A stretch of 64,000 nt of DNA from NCBI RefSeq assembly GCF_020510525.1, contig NZ_CP075188.1, positions 1 to 64,000 of the forward strand, in the 5' to 3' direction. Origin of the DNA: Quatrionicoccus australiensis. GTDB lineage: Bacteria > Pseudomonadota > Gammaproteobacteria > Burkholderiales > Rhodocyclaceae. The position numbers and the translations under genes are program-made. Within the stretch, counting starts at the first letter, position 1. Every line of letters begins with the position of its first letter. The notes beneath the pieces are model-generated. The model made no database searches. It was given only the letters and a program-made list of their open reading frames with translations, and was not told where the DNA came from. Below are positions 1 to 12,401 of this stretch, one piece after another.

Positions 1-1380
1 ATGGCCGGTTTCTGGGAATCCTGTTTGCTCCGTTTTGAGCAGGAATTGCCCGCGCAGCAATTCAATACCTGGATCAAGCCTTTGCGGCTTGAAGGTGAAA
101 ATGCGCCAGAAGAAGGTTTGCGTCTGATCGCACCCAACGGCTTCATCATGAAGTGGGTCAAGGATCGTTACCTGAGCCGGATCGAAGAGTACAGCCACAG
201 CTTCTTTTCCGTACCGACCGGCATCACCCTGGTCATCAGCAACAAGGGAAGCAGTGCGCGACCGGAAAACCGGATCAACCCGAACAGCGCTGCGCAAAGC
301 GAGATTTCTTCCGTCGTCTCCGGCAGCAGCGAAAAGCCGCGCAGCAAGAGTGGCAACTACGAAAAATCGCGGCTCTTTTCGTCATTCACCTTCGACAATC
401 TGGTGGTCGGCAAGGCCAATGATCTGGCGCGCGCCGCCGCCGTGCAGGTGGCCAACAATCCGGGCGGTGCCTACAATCCGCTGTTCATCTACGGTGGCGC
501 CGGCCTCGGCAAGACTCACCTGATCCACGCCATCGGCAACACCATCCTTGCCGAAAACCCGGAAAAGATCGTTCGCTACGTACATGCCGAGGATTACTAC
601 TCGGACGTCGTGCGCGCCTATCAGCAGAAGTCTTTCGACACCTTCAAGCGCATGTACCGGACGCTGGATGTGCTGTTGCTCGACGACGTGCAGTTTTTCA
701 ACGGCAAGAACCGCTCGCAGGAGGAATTCTTCTTCCTGTTCAACGCGCTGATCGAAGCCCGCAAGCAGATCATCATCACCTGCGATACCTATCCCAAGGA
801 TATCAACGGCCTCGACGACCGCCTGGTGACCCGCTTCGACTGGGGTCTGACCGTGCAGATCGAGCCGCCGGAACTGGAAATGCGCGTCGCCATCCTGAAG
901 AAGAAAGCCGAGGCCGAAGGCCTGCAGCTCGACGACGAAGTGGCTTTCTTCATTGCCAAGCATCTGCGCTCCAACGTGCGCGAACTGGAAGGCGCACTCA
1001 AGAAGGTGCTTGCCTATTCTTCCTTCCACGGTCGCATCATTGCCCTCGATCTGGCCAAGGAAGCGCTGAAGGACCTGATCGGTTCGGTACGCAATGTCGG
1101 TATGGACAATATTCAGAAGACGGTTGCCGACTATTACAAGATCAAGGTTGCCGATCTTTTCTCGAAGAAGCGTACGCGTGCCATTGCGCGGCCGCGCCAG
1201 GCAGCGATGTGGTTATGTCGTGAAGTCACTTCGCACAGTTTTCCGGAAATTGGTGACGCTTTCGGCGGACGTGATCACACGACGGTCATCCATGCGGTAA
1301 AAACAATTGACTCCTTGCGTCTCAAGGAAAGCGAACTGAATCATGACCTGCATGTGCTGTTGCAGGTGTTGAAAGGATAG
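1..1380 (+). CDS. dnaA: Chromosomal replication initiator protein DnaA
   Basis: AAA+ initiator that binds DnaA boxes and melts oriC. The 459-residue product has the N-terminal domain I (FWESCL...QQFNTW), a Ser/Asn-rich variable linker at about residues 80-120, the Walker A motif GGAGLGKTH near residue 166, a Walker B DDVQFF, and the C-terminal box-binding helix-turn-helix signature GGRDHTTVIHAV. The ATG at base 1 gives the usual family N-terminus, so the gene looks complete. Its own promoter lies outside the window. dnaN and gyrB follow in the classical order. Identity is certain from motifs and context. Confidence 0.98.
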   Translation: MAGFWESCLLRFEQELPAQQFNTWIKPLRLEGENAPEEGLRLIAPNGFIMKWVKDRYLSRIEEYSHSFFSVPTGITLVISNKGSSARPENRINPNSAAQSEISSVVSGSSEKPRSKSGNYEKSRLFSSFTFDNLVVGKANDLARAAAVQVANNPGGAYNPLFIYGGAGLGKTHLIHAIGNTILAENPEKIVRYVHAEDYYSDVVRAYQQKSFDTFKRMYRTLDVLLLDDVQFFNGKNRSQEEFFFLFNALIEARKQIIITCDTYPKDINGLDDRLVTRFDWGLTVQIEPPELEMRVAILKKKAEAEGLQLDDEVAFFIAKHLRSNVRELEGALKKVLAYSSFHGRIIALDLAKEALKDLIGSVRNVGMDNIQKTVADYYKIKVADLFSKKRTRAIARPRQAAMWLCREVTSHSFPEIGDAFGGRDHTTVIHAVKTIDSLRLKESELNHDLHVLLQVLKG

Positions 1381-1589
1381 GGCTGTTAGTAAGTCTGTGG
1401 GAAAGCTGTCCATGCTTTGTGGATCATCTGTTGATTCCCGGTTTATGGGAAAATTGTCCAGAATTCATCCACAGGCAATTCAGAGCTTTCTGCAGAGCGT
1501 AAAAATTGCATTAGTTTAATGATTTTAAAGATTAATTTTTAGTTATCCACAGAGTAGTTCCCGATATAGTCTACTTAGGAATTTAATTT
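1381..1589. promoter_or_regulatory. dnaA–dnaN intergenic region with DnaA boxes (possible oriC part)
   Basis: This 209-bp gap holds a perfect DnaA box TTATCCACA at 1543-1551. There are one-mismatch boxes at 1465-1473 (TCATCCACA) and, on the minus strand, at 1418-1426 (TGATCCACA), plus a two-mismatch box at 1396-1404. Bases 1501-1545 are strikingly AT-rich, like a DNA-unwinding element, and abut the perfect box. The region also carries the dnaN leader with an AGGA ribosome site at 1577. It may be a functional part of oriC or an autoregulatory site. The main origin could instead lie upstream of dnaA, which is not visible here. Confidence 0.65.
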
Positions 1590-2696
1590 ATGGTTCTTAT
1601 TAAAACCCATAGAGACACGCTTTTGGCCCCTTTACAGTCCGTATCGGGGATCGTTGAAAGGCGTCATACGCTTCCCATTCTTTCCAACGTCCTGTTGGAA
1701 AAGAAGGGCGACCGTCTCACCCTGCTTGCTACCGATATTGAAATCCAGATCACCACGGCAACCGATTGTGCCGGCAGCGAAGGTGATGGCGCCGTAACGG
1801 TTGGCGCACGCAAGTTGCAGGAAATCCTGCGCTCCTTGCCCGATACCTCCGAAGTCAGCCTTGTCCTCGAAGACAAGCGTCTGCAGGTACGCGCCGGCAA
1901 GAGCCGTTTCAGCCTGCAGACCCTGCCGGCTGACGACTTCCCGCGCATGACGATGACCGAAGGCGAAACCAAGCAGTTTTCGATCACGCAAAAGGCTTTC
2001 CGCCAATTGCTCGGCAAGACCCAGTACAGCATGGCCGCCCAGGACGTTCGTTACTACCTGAACGGCTTGCTGTTGCTGGTCGAAGGTAAGGAACTGCGTG
2101 CCGTGGCCACCGACGGGCATCGTCTGGCTTACGCCAGCGTTGAGATCGAAGCCGATCTGCCGCGCCAGGAAATGATCCTGCCGCGCAAGACGGTGCTCGA
2201 GCTGAACCGCCTGCTGGTCGACAATGACGAGCCGCTCAATATCTCCCTGACCTCGAATCAGGTCCGTTTCTCGTTTGGTTCGGTCGTTCTCGTTTCCAAG
2301 CTGATCGACGGCAAGTTCCCGGACTACGAACGTGTTGTACCGGCAACCCTGAAGAATCACATGACGGTCGGTCGCCAGATCCTGATGCAGGCAATGAGCC
2401 GTGCCGCCATTCTGACCAATGAAAAATTCCGGGGCGTGCGCGTCGTTCTCGGCGACAATAGCCTCAAATTGATCGCCGCCAATGCCGAGCAGGAAGAGGC
2501 TCAGGAAGAAATCGAAGTGCAATACACCGGCGACGTCATCGATGTCGGCTTCAATGTCGGCTATCTGCTGGATGTGCTCAACAACGTGCACACCGAAGAA
2601 ATCCAGTGGAGTTTCAACGATGCCAACTCCAGCGCGCTGATTACCGTACCGGGCAATGAGCGCTTCAAGTACGTTGTCATGCCGATGCGTATTTGA
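1590..2696 (+). CDS. dnaN: DNA polymerase III beta sliding clamp
   Basis: Processivity clamp that encircles DNA and tethers Pol III. The 368-residue length and the start (MVLIKTHRDTLLAPLQ, then ERRHTLPILSNVLL) are typical, as is the C-terminal VVMPMRI. It folds as three successive clamp domains of about 120 residues. Only 40 bp separate it from gyrB, and a parS-like site lies in that gap. It is probably transcribed both from dnaA and from a promoter in the AT-rich leader. Confidence 0.98.
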   Translation: MVLIKTHRDTLLAPLQSVSGIVERRHTLPILSNVLLEKKGDRLTLLATDIEIQITTATDCAGSEGDGAVTVGARKLQEILRSLPDTSEVSLVLEDKRLQVRAGKSRFSLQTLPADDFPRMTMTEGETKQFSITQKAFRQLLGKTQYSMAAQDVRYYLNGLLLLVEGKELRAVATDGHRLAYASVEIEADLPRQEMILPRKTVLELNRLLVDNDEPLNISLTSNQVRFSFGSVVLVSKLIDGKFPDYERVVPATLKNHMTVGRQILMQAMSRAAILTNEKFRGVRVVLGDNSLKLIAANAEQEEAQEEIEVQYTGDVIDVGFNVGYLLDVLNNVHTEEIQWSFNDANSSALITVPGNERFKYVVMPMRI

Positions 2697-2709
2697 GCCC
2701 TGTATCTAA

Positions 2710-5226
<2,517 letters not shown>

Positions 5227-5243
5227 GCGTTTTTGCTTTCAGG

Positions 5244-5274
5244 AAAAGGCTCCGCTGGTCGGAGCCTTTTCTTT
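5244..5274 (+). terminator. Intrinsic terminator after gyrB
   Basis: A perfect 11-bp stem (AAAAGGCTCCG at 5244-5254 with CGGAGCCTTTT at 5260-5270) encloses a 5-nt loop and runs into TTTTCTTT. It lies 17 bp past the gyrB stop and closes the dnaA–dnaN–gyrB block before dtd. Confidence 0.9.
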
Positions 5275-5288
5275 GTCGGAGATTTTCC

Positions 5289-5741
5289 ATGCGGGTGGTG
5301 ATTCAGCGGGTCAAAGAGGCTTCGGTAGCGGTCGACGGTGAAATTTGCGGCAAAATCGGGCCGGGTTTGCTGGTTCTGGCGGGTTTCGAAGAAGCCGATA
5401 CGGCAGCCGATCTGGACTGGATGGCTGGCAAGATTGTGCGCAGCCGTATTTTTTCCGATGCGGACGGCGTGATGAATTGCAGTGTCCAGGAGGTCGGTGG
5501 CGGGATTCTGGCGGTGTCGCAGTTCACGCTTTACGCGTCATTGAAGAAGGGCAACCGGCCGTCGTGGAGCCGGGCGGCGCGCGGCGATATCTCGCAGCCG
5601 CTGTTCGAACGCTTCGTGGCAAAACTGGCGCTGGAATTGGGTCGACCGGTGGCGACCGGTATTTTCGGGGCTGACATGCAGGTCAGTTTGCTTAACGACG
5701 GGCCGGTCACCCTGACGGTTGATTCGCGCAATCCCGACTAG
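5289..5741 (+). CDS. dtd: D-aminoacyl-tRNA deacylase
   Basis: Cytoplasmic proofreading enzyme that hydrolyses D-amino acids (and Gly from tRNA-Ala) off mischarged tRNAs. It has the family length (150 residues), the start [17 protein letters not shown], the active-site motif SQFTLYAS at about residues 78-85, and the C-terminal NDGPVT motif (Gly-cisPro region). Its 3' end overlaps the convergent sirtuin gene by 4 bp. It appears to be a single transcription unit starting just after the gyrB terminator. Confidence 0.96.
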   Translation: MRVVIQRVKEASVAVDGEICGKIGPGLLVLAGFEEADTAADLDWMAGKIVRSRIFSDADGVMNCSVQEVGGGILAVSQFTLYASLKKGNRPSWSRAARGDISQPLFERFVAKLALELGRPVATGIFGADMQVSLLNDGPVTLTVDSRNPD

Positions 5742-6547
5742 GCCAATGCCTGGTACAGCTGTTTCAAGCCGGCCAGTGCGCCGAGCGGCAAGGCAAGGGC
5801 ATCCGGGTGGCGGGCAATTTCCGGTTCGTCCGGATTGAGGCGGATCAGCCGGCCTGGCTGTCTTTCAGAAAAATGGCGAACGGTTGCAACCTGGGTTCCC
5901 GCGCCGATTTCGAGCGTTACCAGGCGGTCGACCGTTGCCAGCCAGCGCTGCAGGTTCTGTTGTTGCAGCGCGCTGCGCCGTTCCAGCCATTGCCAGTCGC
6001 CGAACATCAGGATGTTGGGCCTTGCCAGCTGGCCGCAACGCGGACAAAGCGGCGGATCACCCATGAGTCGGCAGTTCTCGTTATCGACTTCGGGCTGAAA
6101 ACTGTCGGCCGACCATATTTCGTCACTACATGCGGCAGCGCATTGCAGGTGGTGGATCGAGCCATGCACTTCGCAGATCCGCTCGGCCGCAAAGCCGGCT
6201 TTCCGGAAGTGGCCATCGACATTGCTGGTGAAGACGAAGGCGCCGCGTTCCAGCTTTTCTGCCAGCGCCTGCAGCATGGCAAAGCCGGCATGCGGTTTGG
6301 TCTGGCGGTAGAGCGCCAGGCGATGCCCGTAAAAGCCCCAGGCAAGCGCCGGGTTGCGTTCGAAGGCGGCAGGGTTGGCGATGGCCTCAAATGCGATGCG
6401 GGCTCTGCCCAGGGCCGGATAAACACCCCAGAAGCCTCCCGGGCCACGAAAGTCCGGCAGGCCGGAATCGATACCCATGCCGGCGCCGGCGGTAATCAGC
6501 AGGCCGTCGGCTTGGCGGATCCAGGCGGCGGCTTCCTCGATTGGCAT
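5738..6547 (-). CDS. SIR2-family NAD-dependent protein deacetylase
   Basis: Predicted NAD-dependent lysine deacylase of 269 residues. Visible motifs are the Rossmann signature [15 protein letters not shown] (about 20-34), the NAD/ribose motif TSNVDGHF (107-114), the catalytic His in VHGS (H128), and a zinc Cys4 set (C136, C140, C168, C171). The ATG at 6547 is preferred because it overlaps the upstream stop as TGATG, implying translational coupling; a longer upstream reading would start inside the neighbour. GMGIDSG departs from the textbook GAGISAESG but belongs to a recognised proteobacterial sirtuin subgroup. Last gene of the kinase–regulator operon. Its substrate is unknown. Confidence 0.88.
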   Translation of the reverse strand: MPIEEAAAWIRQADGLLITAGAGMGIDSGLPDFRGPGGFWGVYPALGRARIAFEAIANPAAFERNPALAWGFYGHRLALYRQTKPHAGFAMLQALAEKLERGAFVFTSNVDGHFRKAGFAAERICEVHGSIHHLQCAAACSDEIWSADSFQPEVDNENCRLMGDPPLCPRCGQLARPNILMFGDWQWLERRSALQQQNLQRWLATVDRLVTLEIGAGTQVATVRHFSERQPGRLIRLNPDEPEIARHPDALALPLGALAGLKQLYQALA

Positions 6548-6768
6548 CAAGCGGGGAGCACCAGGTTGACCAGAATGGCGCCGAAATAAAGGGCGAGTGC
6601 GCATCCGAAGATCAGCAGCAAGCGCTTTGCCCAGTATTTTTCGCGGCGCTGCTGGGCAAGTTCGCGCTCGGCCAGTTGCTGCAGAAGCCGCAGATTTTGC
6701 CGCGGTATATCGGTCAACCGCGCGAAAAGCGCCATTTTCGTTCCGGGTTCGGACGGGACAGGCGCCAT
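6547..6768 (-). CDS. Small single-span membrane protein, unknown function
   Basis: A 73-residue protein. A charged amphipathic segment at about residues 15-48 (Arg/Gln/Glu-rich, coiled-coil-like) precedes one C-terminal transmembrane helix at about 50-70 (LLLIFGCALALYFGAILVNLV). The gene sits 10 bp after the HD-GYP regulator and its stop overlaps the sirtuin start, so it is a real member of the operon. I recognise no family. The topology suggests a tail-anchored inner-membrane protein with most of the chain in the cytoplasm. Confidence 0.7.
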   Translation of the reverse strand: MAPVPSEPGTKMALFARLTDIPRQNLRLLQQLAERELAQQRREKYWAKRLLLIFGCALALYFGAILVNLVLPA

Positions 6769-6778
6769 GGCGGGAAAA

Positions 6779-7915
6779 TCAGTTGCCGTCCTTCGGGCTG
6801 GTCAGAACGCCCGGGTAGCCTTGTGGATCGTTGCGGTGCGCGTAGATTTCGTTGATCTTGAACTCGACGTCGGTAAGCGGCCCGTATTCATCGGCGTAGA
6901 TTTCCCTGACCCGGAGGATTTCCGGCAAGGCCTTTTCGAAGGCGAGCATCAGGCTCGGGTCGAAATGCAGACCGGACTGCTTCTGCATCAGTTCCAGCGA
7001 CTCTTCGACCGGGTAGGCCTTTTTGTAGGGACGGACCGAAACCAGGGCATCAAAGACGTCGGCGATGGCGACGATGCGGCCTTCGAGCGGGATGTTTTCG
7101 CCTTTCAGGCCTTGCGGATAACCGCTGCCATCCCATTTTTCGTGGTGCGAAAGGGCAATGATGCGGGCGGTTTCGAGCAACTCGTTTTCATGCTTGCCGA
7201 TGATTTCGGCGCCCATGATCGGATGCTGGTGCATGACCTTCCATTCTTCTGCATCCAGTTTGCCCGGCTTGAGCAGGATGGAATCGGGAATGCCGATCTT
7301 GCCGATGTCGTGCATCGGCGCGGTGTTGAAGATGATATTGGCGGTTTCTTCACCCAGGCCGTGCGCTTCGGCGATCAGGTGGGCGTAGTGGCTCATGCGC
7401 AGCACATGGTTGCCGGTTTCGTTGTCCTTGAATTCGGCGGCCCGCCCGAGGCGGCGGATGATCTGCTGCCGCGTTGTCATCAGCTCATGGGTGCGCTGCT
7501 TGACCATGCGTTCTAGCTCGCGGCTCTGGTCGTAAAGCGCCAGATGGGTGCGCACGCGCGCCTTGACGATGGGCGGGCTGATCGGCTTGGTGATGTAATC
7601 GACGGCGCCGAGTTCGAGGCCAAGTTCCTCGTCTTCGATTGAGCTCATGGCGGTGACGAAAATGACCGGAATGCGGCGCCGGTCGGGATTGGCCTTGAGG
7701 CGGCGGCAGATTTCCAGGCCGGAGAGGCCGGGCATCATGATGTCGAGCAGGATGAGGTCGGGCGGTTCGTCCGAGTAGGCGATCTTCAGGGCCTTTTCGC
7801 CGGAGGTGGCGACCCGGATCCGGTAGTCGCTGCCGAGCAGTTCGCTGAGCAGGGTGATGTTTTCCGGCGTGTCATCGACAACGAGAATGCTCTGTTTGGG
7901 TAGCAATGGGGTCAT
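6779..7915 (-). CDS. Response regulator with HD-GYP c-di-GMP phosphodiesterase domain
   Basis: 378 residues. The receiver domain (about 8-125) has phospho-acceptor D58 in LILLDIMMPG and the switch Lys in DYITKPI. A short linker helix is followed by an HD-GYP domain (about 155-345) with HDIGKIGIP (HD at 202-203) and HHEKWDGSGYP (GYP at 265-267), so all catalytic residues appear intact. Family knowledge says such RpfG-like proteins hydrolyse c-di-GMP. Its ATG overlaps the stop of the upstream hybrid kinase by 4 bp (ATGA), which makes the pair a probable cognate system. Confidence 0.94.
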   Translation of the reverse strand: MTPLLPKQSILVVDDTPENITLLSELLGSDYRIRVATSGEKALKIAYSDEPPDLILLDIMMPGLSGLEICRRLKANPDRRRIPVIFVTAMSSIEDEELGLELGAVDYITKPISPPIVKARVRTHLALYDQSRELERMVKQRTHELMTTRQQIIRRLGRAAEFKDNETGNHVLRMSHYAHLIAEAHGLGEETANIIFNTAPMHDIGKIGIPDSILLKPGKLDAEEWKVMHQHPIMGAEIIGKHENELLETARIIALSHHEKWDGSGYPQGLKGENIPLEGRIVAIADVFDALVSVRPYKKAYPVEESLELMQKQSGLHFDPSLMLAFEKALPEILRVREIYADEYGPLTDVEFKINEIYAHRNDPQGYPGVLTSPKDGN

Positions 7916-10900
7916 GGCTGGCTGCGGATCTGGTCCGTATTGAGATCGATGGAGAGTTCGCCGGCTATTTTCAGCAGCGTTTCGATGGCACTATCAAATT
8001 CGTAATTTTCAACATCGCGGACCAGTTTCCTGACCTGCAGCGGATCAGTCTGCACATTGAGTTCCTGTTCAATTGTAGCGATTTGCTGGACTGCCGACGC
8101 ATCCGAGTTGGCAAGCAGTCTCTGCATCTCGATCAGCGAGGTGCGCAAACGTTCGTTATCGCGCGGCAAGGCTTCGCTGCTTGCCGGCGCTTTCGTCTTT
8201 GCCGTCGCCGCCAGCAGCAGTAGTTTGTCGAGGGCAGAGGCCAGTTCGGCGAGCACGATGTCGAGTTGTTCCGGCTTGTTCAGGGCGGCGTCTTTCAGCT
8301 GGCTTTCCAGTGAGCGTGCCAGTGCAGCGACCTGGTCGGCGCCGATATTTCCCGCCAGGCCTCGCAGCGTGTGGGCCAGGAGCAGCATTTTCTCGACGTC
8401 GCCGGCTGCACGCCAGGTTTTCAGACGCTCGATTGCATCCTGCTGGTTTTCATGAAAGCGGCCCAGGATGCGTTCGAACATCGCCCGATTGCCGCCCAGA
8501 CGTTTGAGCGCGGCATTCTCATCAAGTACGGCGAGTTCGGACAGGCTCTTTTCCTGGCTTGGCATTGCCGGGTTTGCCGGGGCTTGCGTGCTGCTGCCGG
8601 TTTTTTTCAGCCAGCGGGCCAGCGTGGCGTAGAGCAACTCGACGTCGATCGGTTTGGCGATATGGTCGTTCATGCCTGTCGCCAGGCAGCGTTCGCGGTC
8701 GCTGGCCATGGCATTGGCGGTCATCGCAATGATCGGCAGTTCGGCGAAACGCGGCTCAGCCCGAATCAGCCGGGTGGCTTCGTAGCCGTCCATCACCGGC
8801 ATCTGGCAATCCATCAGCACCAGGTCGTAGTTTGCCTGCCTGACGCACTTGACGGCCTCTTCGCCATTGACCGCAAGCTCGACGGTCAACCCGGTCAAAC
8901 AGAGCATTTCCTCGGCCAGTTCGCGATTCACTTCGTTGTCTTCAACGAGCAGGACATGATGTCCGGAAAGGTCGGGGCGGCCGCTGCTTGGCGCATGTTT
9001 GCCGGCCAGGGTTTCCGTGCCGCCCTGGCGGTGTACCGTCTCGACAATGGCGTCGAAAAGCGAGGAGGGCGTGACCGGTTTGGCAAGGATCGCGTCAACG
9101 CTCAACTGGCCCAGTTGCTGGCGCAATTCGTCGTGATCGTAGGCTGTCGTCATGATGACCTTGACGTCCGCATCCAGAGCCTGCGTTTCCCGCAGGCGAC
9201 GCAGTGTCTCGATGCCGTCCATGCCGGGCATTTTCCAGTCGATGATCAGCAGCTGGTAGGGCTGGCCGGCTGCGCCGGCACGGGCGACTTCGGCAAGTCC
9301 CTCGGGGCCGCTGGCAACGGCCAGGCTGGGCAGACCGAAGGCGAGCAGCTGGTGGCGGAAAATCTGGCGGGCACCGGGACTGTCATCGATGACCAGGGTG
9401 TTCAACTGTTCGGGCAGGCCGAGGCGGCCGCGGCTGATACCGGTTTCGGCGGCAAGTCCGAAGGGCAGCGTGAAATGGAAACGACTGCCGATGCCCGGTA
9501 CGCTGCTGACGCCGATGCGGCCACCCATCATCTCGACGATGCGCTTGCTGATCGACAGGCCAAGTCCGGTGCCGCCGTATTTTCGGGTGGTTGAACTGTC
9601 GGCCTGGCTGAAGGCCTTGAACAGTTGTTGCTGCTGCTCTTCCGACATGCCGATGCCGGTATCGCTGACTTCGAAGCGCAGTTCGACGCCATCTTCATTG
9701 CGCGAAGCCAGGCTGACCGTCAGCGTGACCTCGCCCTGTTCGGTGAATTTGACGGCATTGCCGATCAGGTTGAGCAATACCTGGTTGAGGCGCAAGGGAT
9801 CGCCCTGCAAATTGCCCGGCACATCGCTGGCGATGTCAAAGAGCAGTTCGAGACCGCGTTCGCTGGCCTTGACCAGGCAGACGTCGGCGAGATTCTGCAG
9901 ATTGTCGTCGAGCCGGAAGGCGGTTTGCTCAATGAGCATCTTGCCGGCCTCGATTTTCGACAGGTCGAGAATGTCGTTGATGATGCCGAGCAGGCCCTTG
10001 GCGGCATTGTCGACCTTGCTCAGGTAGTTTTTCTGGCGGGCGGTGAGGTCGGTTTGCAGCGCGAGGTGGGTCATGCCGATGATGGCATTCATCGGGGTAC
10101 GGATTTCGTGGCTCATGTTGGCCAGGAAGTCGGCCTTGGCGGCGGCGGCATCCTCGGCGGCGGCGCGGGCGCGCTCGGATTCGCGTTCGGCGTTCTTGAG
10201 CGGGGTGATATCGACAATGACGCCGATCAGTCCGCCCGGTTCGCCTTCCGTCGTGCGGAAGCCAGTGACCGAGTACAGCGTGTCGCGCAGCGTGCCGTCA
10301 GCGGTCGACATCGGAATTTCGCGGGAAATGCGGCCGCATTCGGCAATCACCTGTTCGTCTTCGGCCTGATAGGTGAGGCGCGCCTCTTCCGGCAGGTAAT
10401 CGAGATCGAGTACCCGCTTGCCGATGAAGTCCGCACGGTCAACGCCGAAAAAAGCCTCATAAGCATGATTGCAGCCGAGGAAGCGGGTGTGCGGACCCTT
10501 GTAGAAAATCGGATTGGGAATGGTGTCGAGCAGGGCTTGCAGGAAGGCAAACTGGCGGATCAGCTCGGCTTCCATCTGGCGGCGGTCGGTGATGTCGAGC
10601 ACGGTGACGAGCAGTGAGTCGAGTTCGCCGCCATCGCTTCGGATGGGGGTAATCTGCACATCGCCCCAACGCGTTTCGCCGCCTTTGGCGAGAAACTCGA
10701 ATTCGCTGCGGATGAACTTGTCCTGGCCGCTGGCGAGTCTGGCCAATGCGGCTTCCAGCCTGTCCTGTTCGTGCAGCGGCAGGACGCGGATATCCGGTTT
10801 GGTGAGCAGGACCTCGATCGGGTAGCCGGTGAACTCGGCATAGGCACGGTTGACCTGGGTGCGCTGTTTTTGCGGATCCAGGCTGACGATGCCGACCGCG

Positions 10901-12276
10901 GCATTATCGAAGACGGCGCGGAAGAAGCTTTCGCGCTTTTGCAGGATGCCCTGGCTTTCGCGCAGGGCCTGGGTGCGATTGGCAACCGTGATTTCCAGTT
11001 CGGAATAGGCGTCCTGCAAGGCTTGCCGCGAGTTGCGCAGGTGTTCGCGCATGGTCTCAAGGGCGGTGGCGAGCTGGGTGACCTCGCGCCAGGGTGCGTC
11101 GCTGAACACCGGATCGTCCAGCTCCAGTTTGCCGATGCGCTCGCTTTCTTCGGCGAGGGCGAGGAGCGGATGTCCGAATTGCTTGGCCAGGCGGATTGCC
11201 ACGATCAGGCCCAGGCCCAGACAGACCAGGGTGATCAGCGCCAGCAGCCAGAGATCGCGCTGACTGGTCGGGTTGAAATCACTTTCCGGTGCGAAGACGC
11301 CGATCCAGATGCGTTGAGTGCCGCTGTCGATCGGCCGGAAATGGCTGAACCAGTCGCCATCAGGCAGTTCGAAACCGTTCAGGCCGCCGGATTGCTGGCC
11401 GCCATTGTGCCAGGCGGCGTAGCCCGCACCCAGTTCGGGCATCTCGAGTTCTTCGGCGGTTTTCAGCAAGGCTTTGTTGATGGCGGCCCGGTCGGTGAAG
11501 CGCGGGTCATGCGGGGGGGCCAGCAATTTTCCGTCCGAGGTGAATAGTGCGGCTTTCTCGCGCGAGCCCGGCGTCAGCTGCGTCGTGTATTCGGCGATAT
11601 CGCTGAGCCTGACGTCATGGCCGATGACATAGCGCGATCCGTCGGCAGCCCGCCACACTGTCGCTGCGGTCAGGCCGGCTTCCTTGGTCGTGTAGAAAAT
11701 GTAGGGGGCCGTCCAGAAGATCGACTGCGGGTCGCTCAGTGCCATGGCGCCCTTGAACCAGGGGCGGGTGCGGGCGTCGTAGTCGCGCTGGCGCATTTCC
11801 ACGCTTTCGATCTGGCGTTGCGCGTTCCAGGTGATCCAGTAGGTCTGGTCGCCCCAGTTGCCCGGATCGCTGATGCGATTGATCCAGTGCCCGTCGCTGT
11901 TGCGCAGGAGCAGGAATTCGCGGCCGGATTCGTGCGCGAAGATGACCGAGGAAATGTCGCGATTGTTGGCGAGAATGGGGAAAAAAAGTTCGTTGAAGCG
12001 CAACAGCTGGTTGTGGTCGAGCGCACCGTGCTCGCCCCAGTCGCGGCTGCTGCGCAGGGTGATCTCGACGGTTTTGACGAGGCGGTTGAGGCGCGCTTCG
12101 AGCTGCTCGGAAACGAGCTGCATCTGGGCTTCGGCCAGACGGTCAATGCTGGGGCGGCCGATCAGCTGATAGATGCTGAAGGAGAAGACGGCAAGGGCAA
12201 AAAGGATGAGCAGCCCGATGCGCAGGATCAGACTGTTGGCAAAGCCAGGCTTGCGGAATGAGACACCCTGGAACAA
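7912..12276 (-). CDS. Hybrid sensor histidine kinase (dCache–HAMP–PAS–PAS–HK–REC–REC–HPt)
   Basis: 1454 residues. In order: TM1 about 15-37; a periplasmic double-Cache-like sensor about 40-330; TM2 about 341-361; HAMP about 362-417; two PAS domains about 448-565 and 580-690; HisKA with H723 in SHEIRTP; HATPase to about 940 (N-box, [15 protein letters not shown]). Two receivers follow, with Asp at about 1014 (IIDWKMPG) and 1156 (VLMDCQMP). An HPt domain carries His about 1302 ([10 protein letters not shown]). The start is TTG, supported by GGGGAG upstream and by keeping TM1; the next Met (51) would lose it. A full phosphorelay is encoded in one chain, probably feeding the coupled HD-GYP regulator. 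The ligand is unknown. Confidence 0.92.
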   Translation of the reverse strand: MFQGVSFRKPGFANSLILRIGLLILFALAVFSFSIYQLIGRPSIDRLAEAQMQLVSEQLEARLNRLVKTVEITLRSSRDWGEHGALDHNQLLRFNELFFPILANNRDISSVIFAHESGREFLLLRNSDGHWINRISDPGNWGDQTYWITWNAQRQIESVEMRQRDYDARTRPWFKGAMALSDPQSIFWTAPYIFYTTKEAGLTAATVWRAADGSRYVIGHDVRLSDIAEYTTQLTPGSREKAALFTSDGKLLAPPHDPRFTDRAAINKALLKTAEELEMPELGAGYAAWHNGGQQSGGLNGFELPDGDWFSHFRPIDSGTQRIWIGVFAPESDFNPTSQRDLWLLALITLVCLGLGLIVAIRLAKQFGHPLLALAEESERIGKLELDDPVFSDAPWREVTQLATALETMREHLRNSRQALQDAYSELEITVANRTQALRESQGILQKRESFFRAVFDNAAVGIVSLDPQKQRTQVNRAYAEFTGYPIEVLLTKPDIRVLPLHEQDRLEAALARLASGQDKFIRSEFEFLAKGGETRWGDVQITPIRSDGGELDSLLVTVLDITDRRQMEAELIRQFAFLQALLDTIPNPIFYKGPHTRFLGCNHAYEAFFGVDRADFIGKRVLDLDYLPEEARLTYQAEDEQVIAECGRISREIPMSTADGTLRDTLYSVTGFRTTEGEPGGLIGVIVDITPLKNAERESERARAAAEDAAAAKADFLANMSHEIRTPMNAIIGMTHLALQTDLTARQKNYLSKVDNAAKGLLGIINDILDLSKIEAGKMLIEQTAFRLDDNLQNLADVCLVKASERGLELLFDIASDVPGNLQGDPLRLNQVLLNLIGNAVKFTEQGEVTLTVSLASRNEDGVELRFEVSDTGIGMSEEQQQQLFKAFSQADSSTTRKYGGTGLGLSISKRIVEMMGGRIGVSSVPGIGSRFHFTLPFGLAAETGISRGRLGLPEQLNTLVIDDSPGARQIFRHQLLAFGLPSLAVASGPEGLAEVARAGAAGQPYQLLIIDWKMPGMDGIETLRRLRETQALDADVKVIMTTAYDHDELRQQLGQLSVDAILAKPVTPSSLFDAIVETVHRQGGTETLAGKHAPSSGRPDLSGHHVLLVEDNEVNRELAEEMLCLTGLTVELAVNGEEAVKCVRQANYDLVLMDCQMPVMDGYEATRLIRAEPRFAELPIIAMTANAMASDRERCLATGMNDHIAKPIDVELLYATLARWLKKTGSSTQAPANPAMPSQEKSLSELAVLDENAALKRLGGNRAMFERILGRFHENQQDAIERLKTWRAAGDVEKMLLLAHTLRGLAGNIGADQVAALARSLESQLKDAALNKPEQLDIVLAELASALDKLLLLAATAKTKAPASSEALPRDNERLRTSLIEMQRLLANSDASAVQQIATIEQELNVQTDPLQVRKLVRDVENYEFDSAIETLLKIAGELSIDLNTDQIRSQP

Positions 12277-12401
12277 AACACTCCCCTTTGTGTGCTGGCT
12301 TGTCAGCCGGGTCTGCTGGCGCTAACTGCCTGTCGTATGCAGAAGCCGGTTGAGGAGATATACGACTAGCATCCGGCAGTGTCAACCCGGCTCGCCATGG
12401 T

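Noticed and set aside
5738..6547. The sirtuin as part of an anti-phage SIR2 defence system
   Set aside because: It has the zinc-binding Cys4 and catalytic His of ordinary deacylases, no STING/TIR/Ago partner, and is coupled to a signalling operon.
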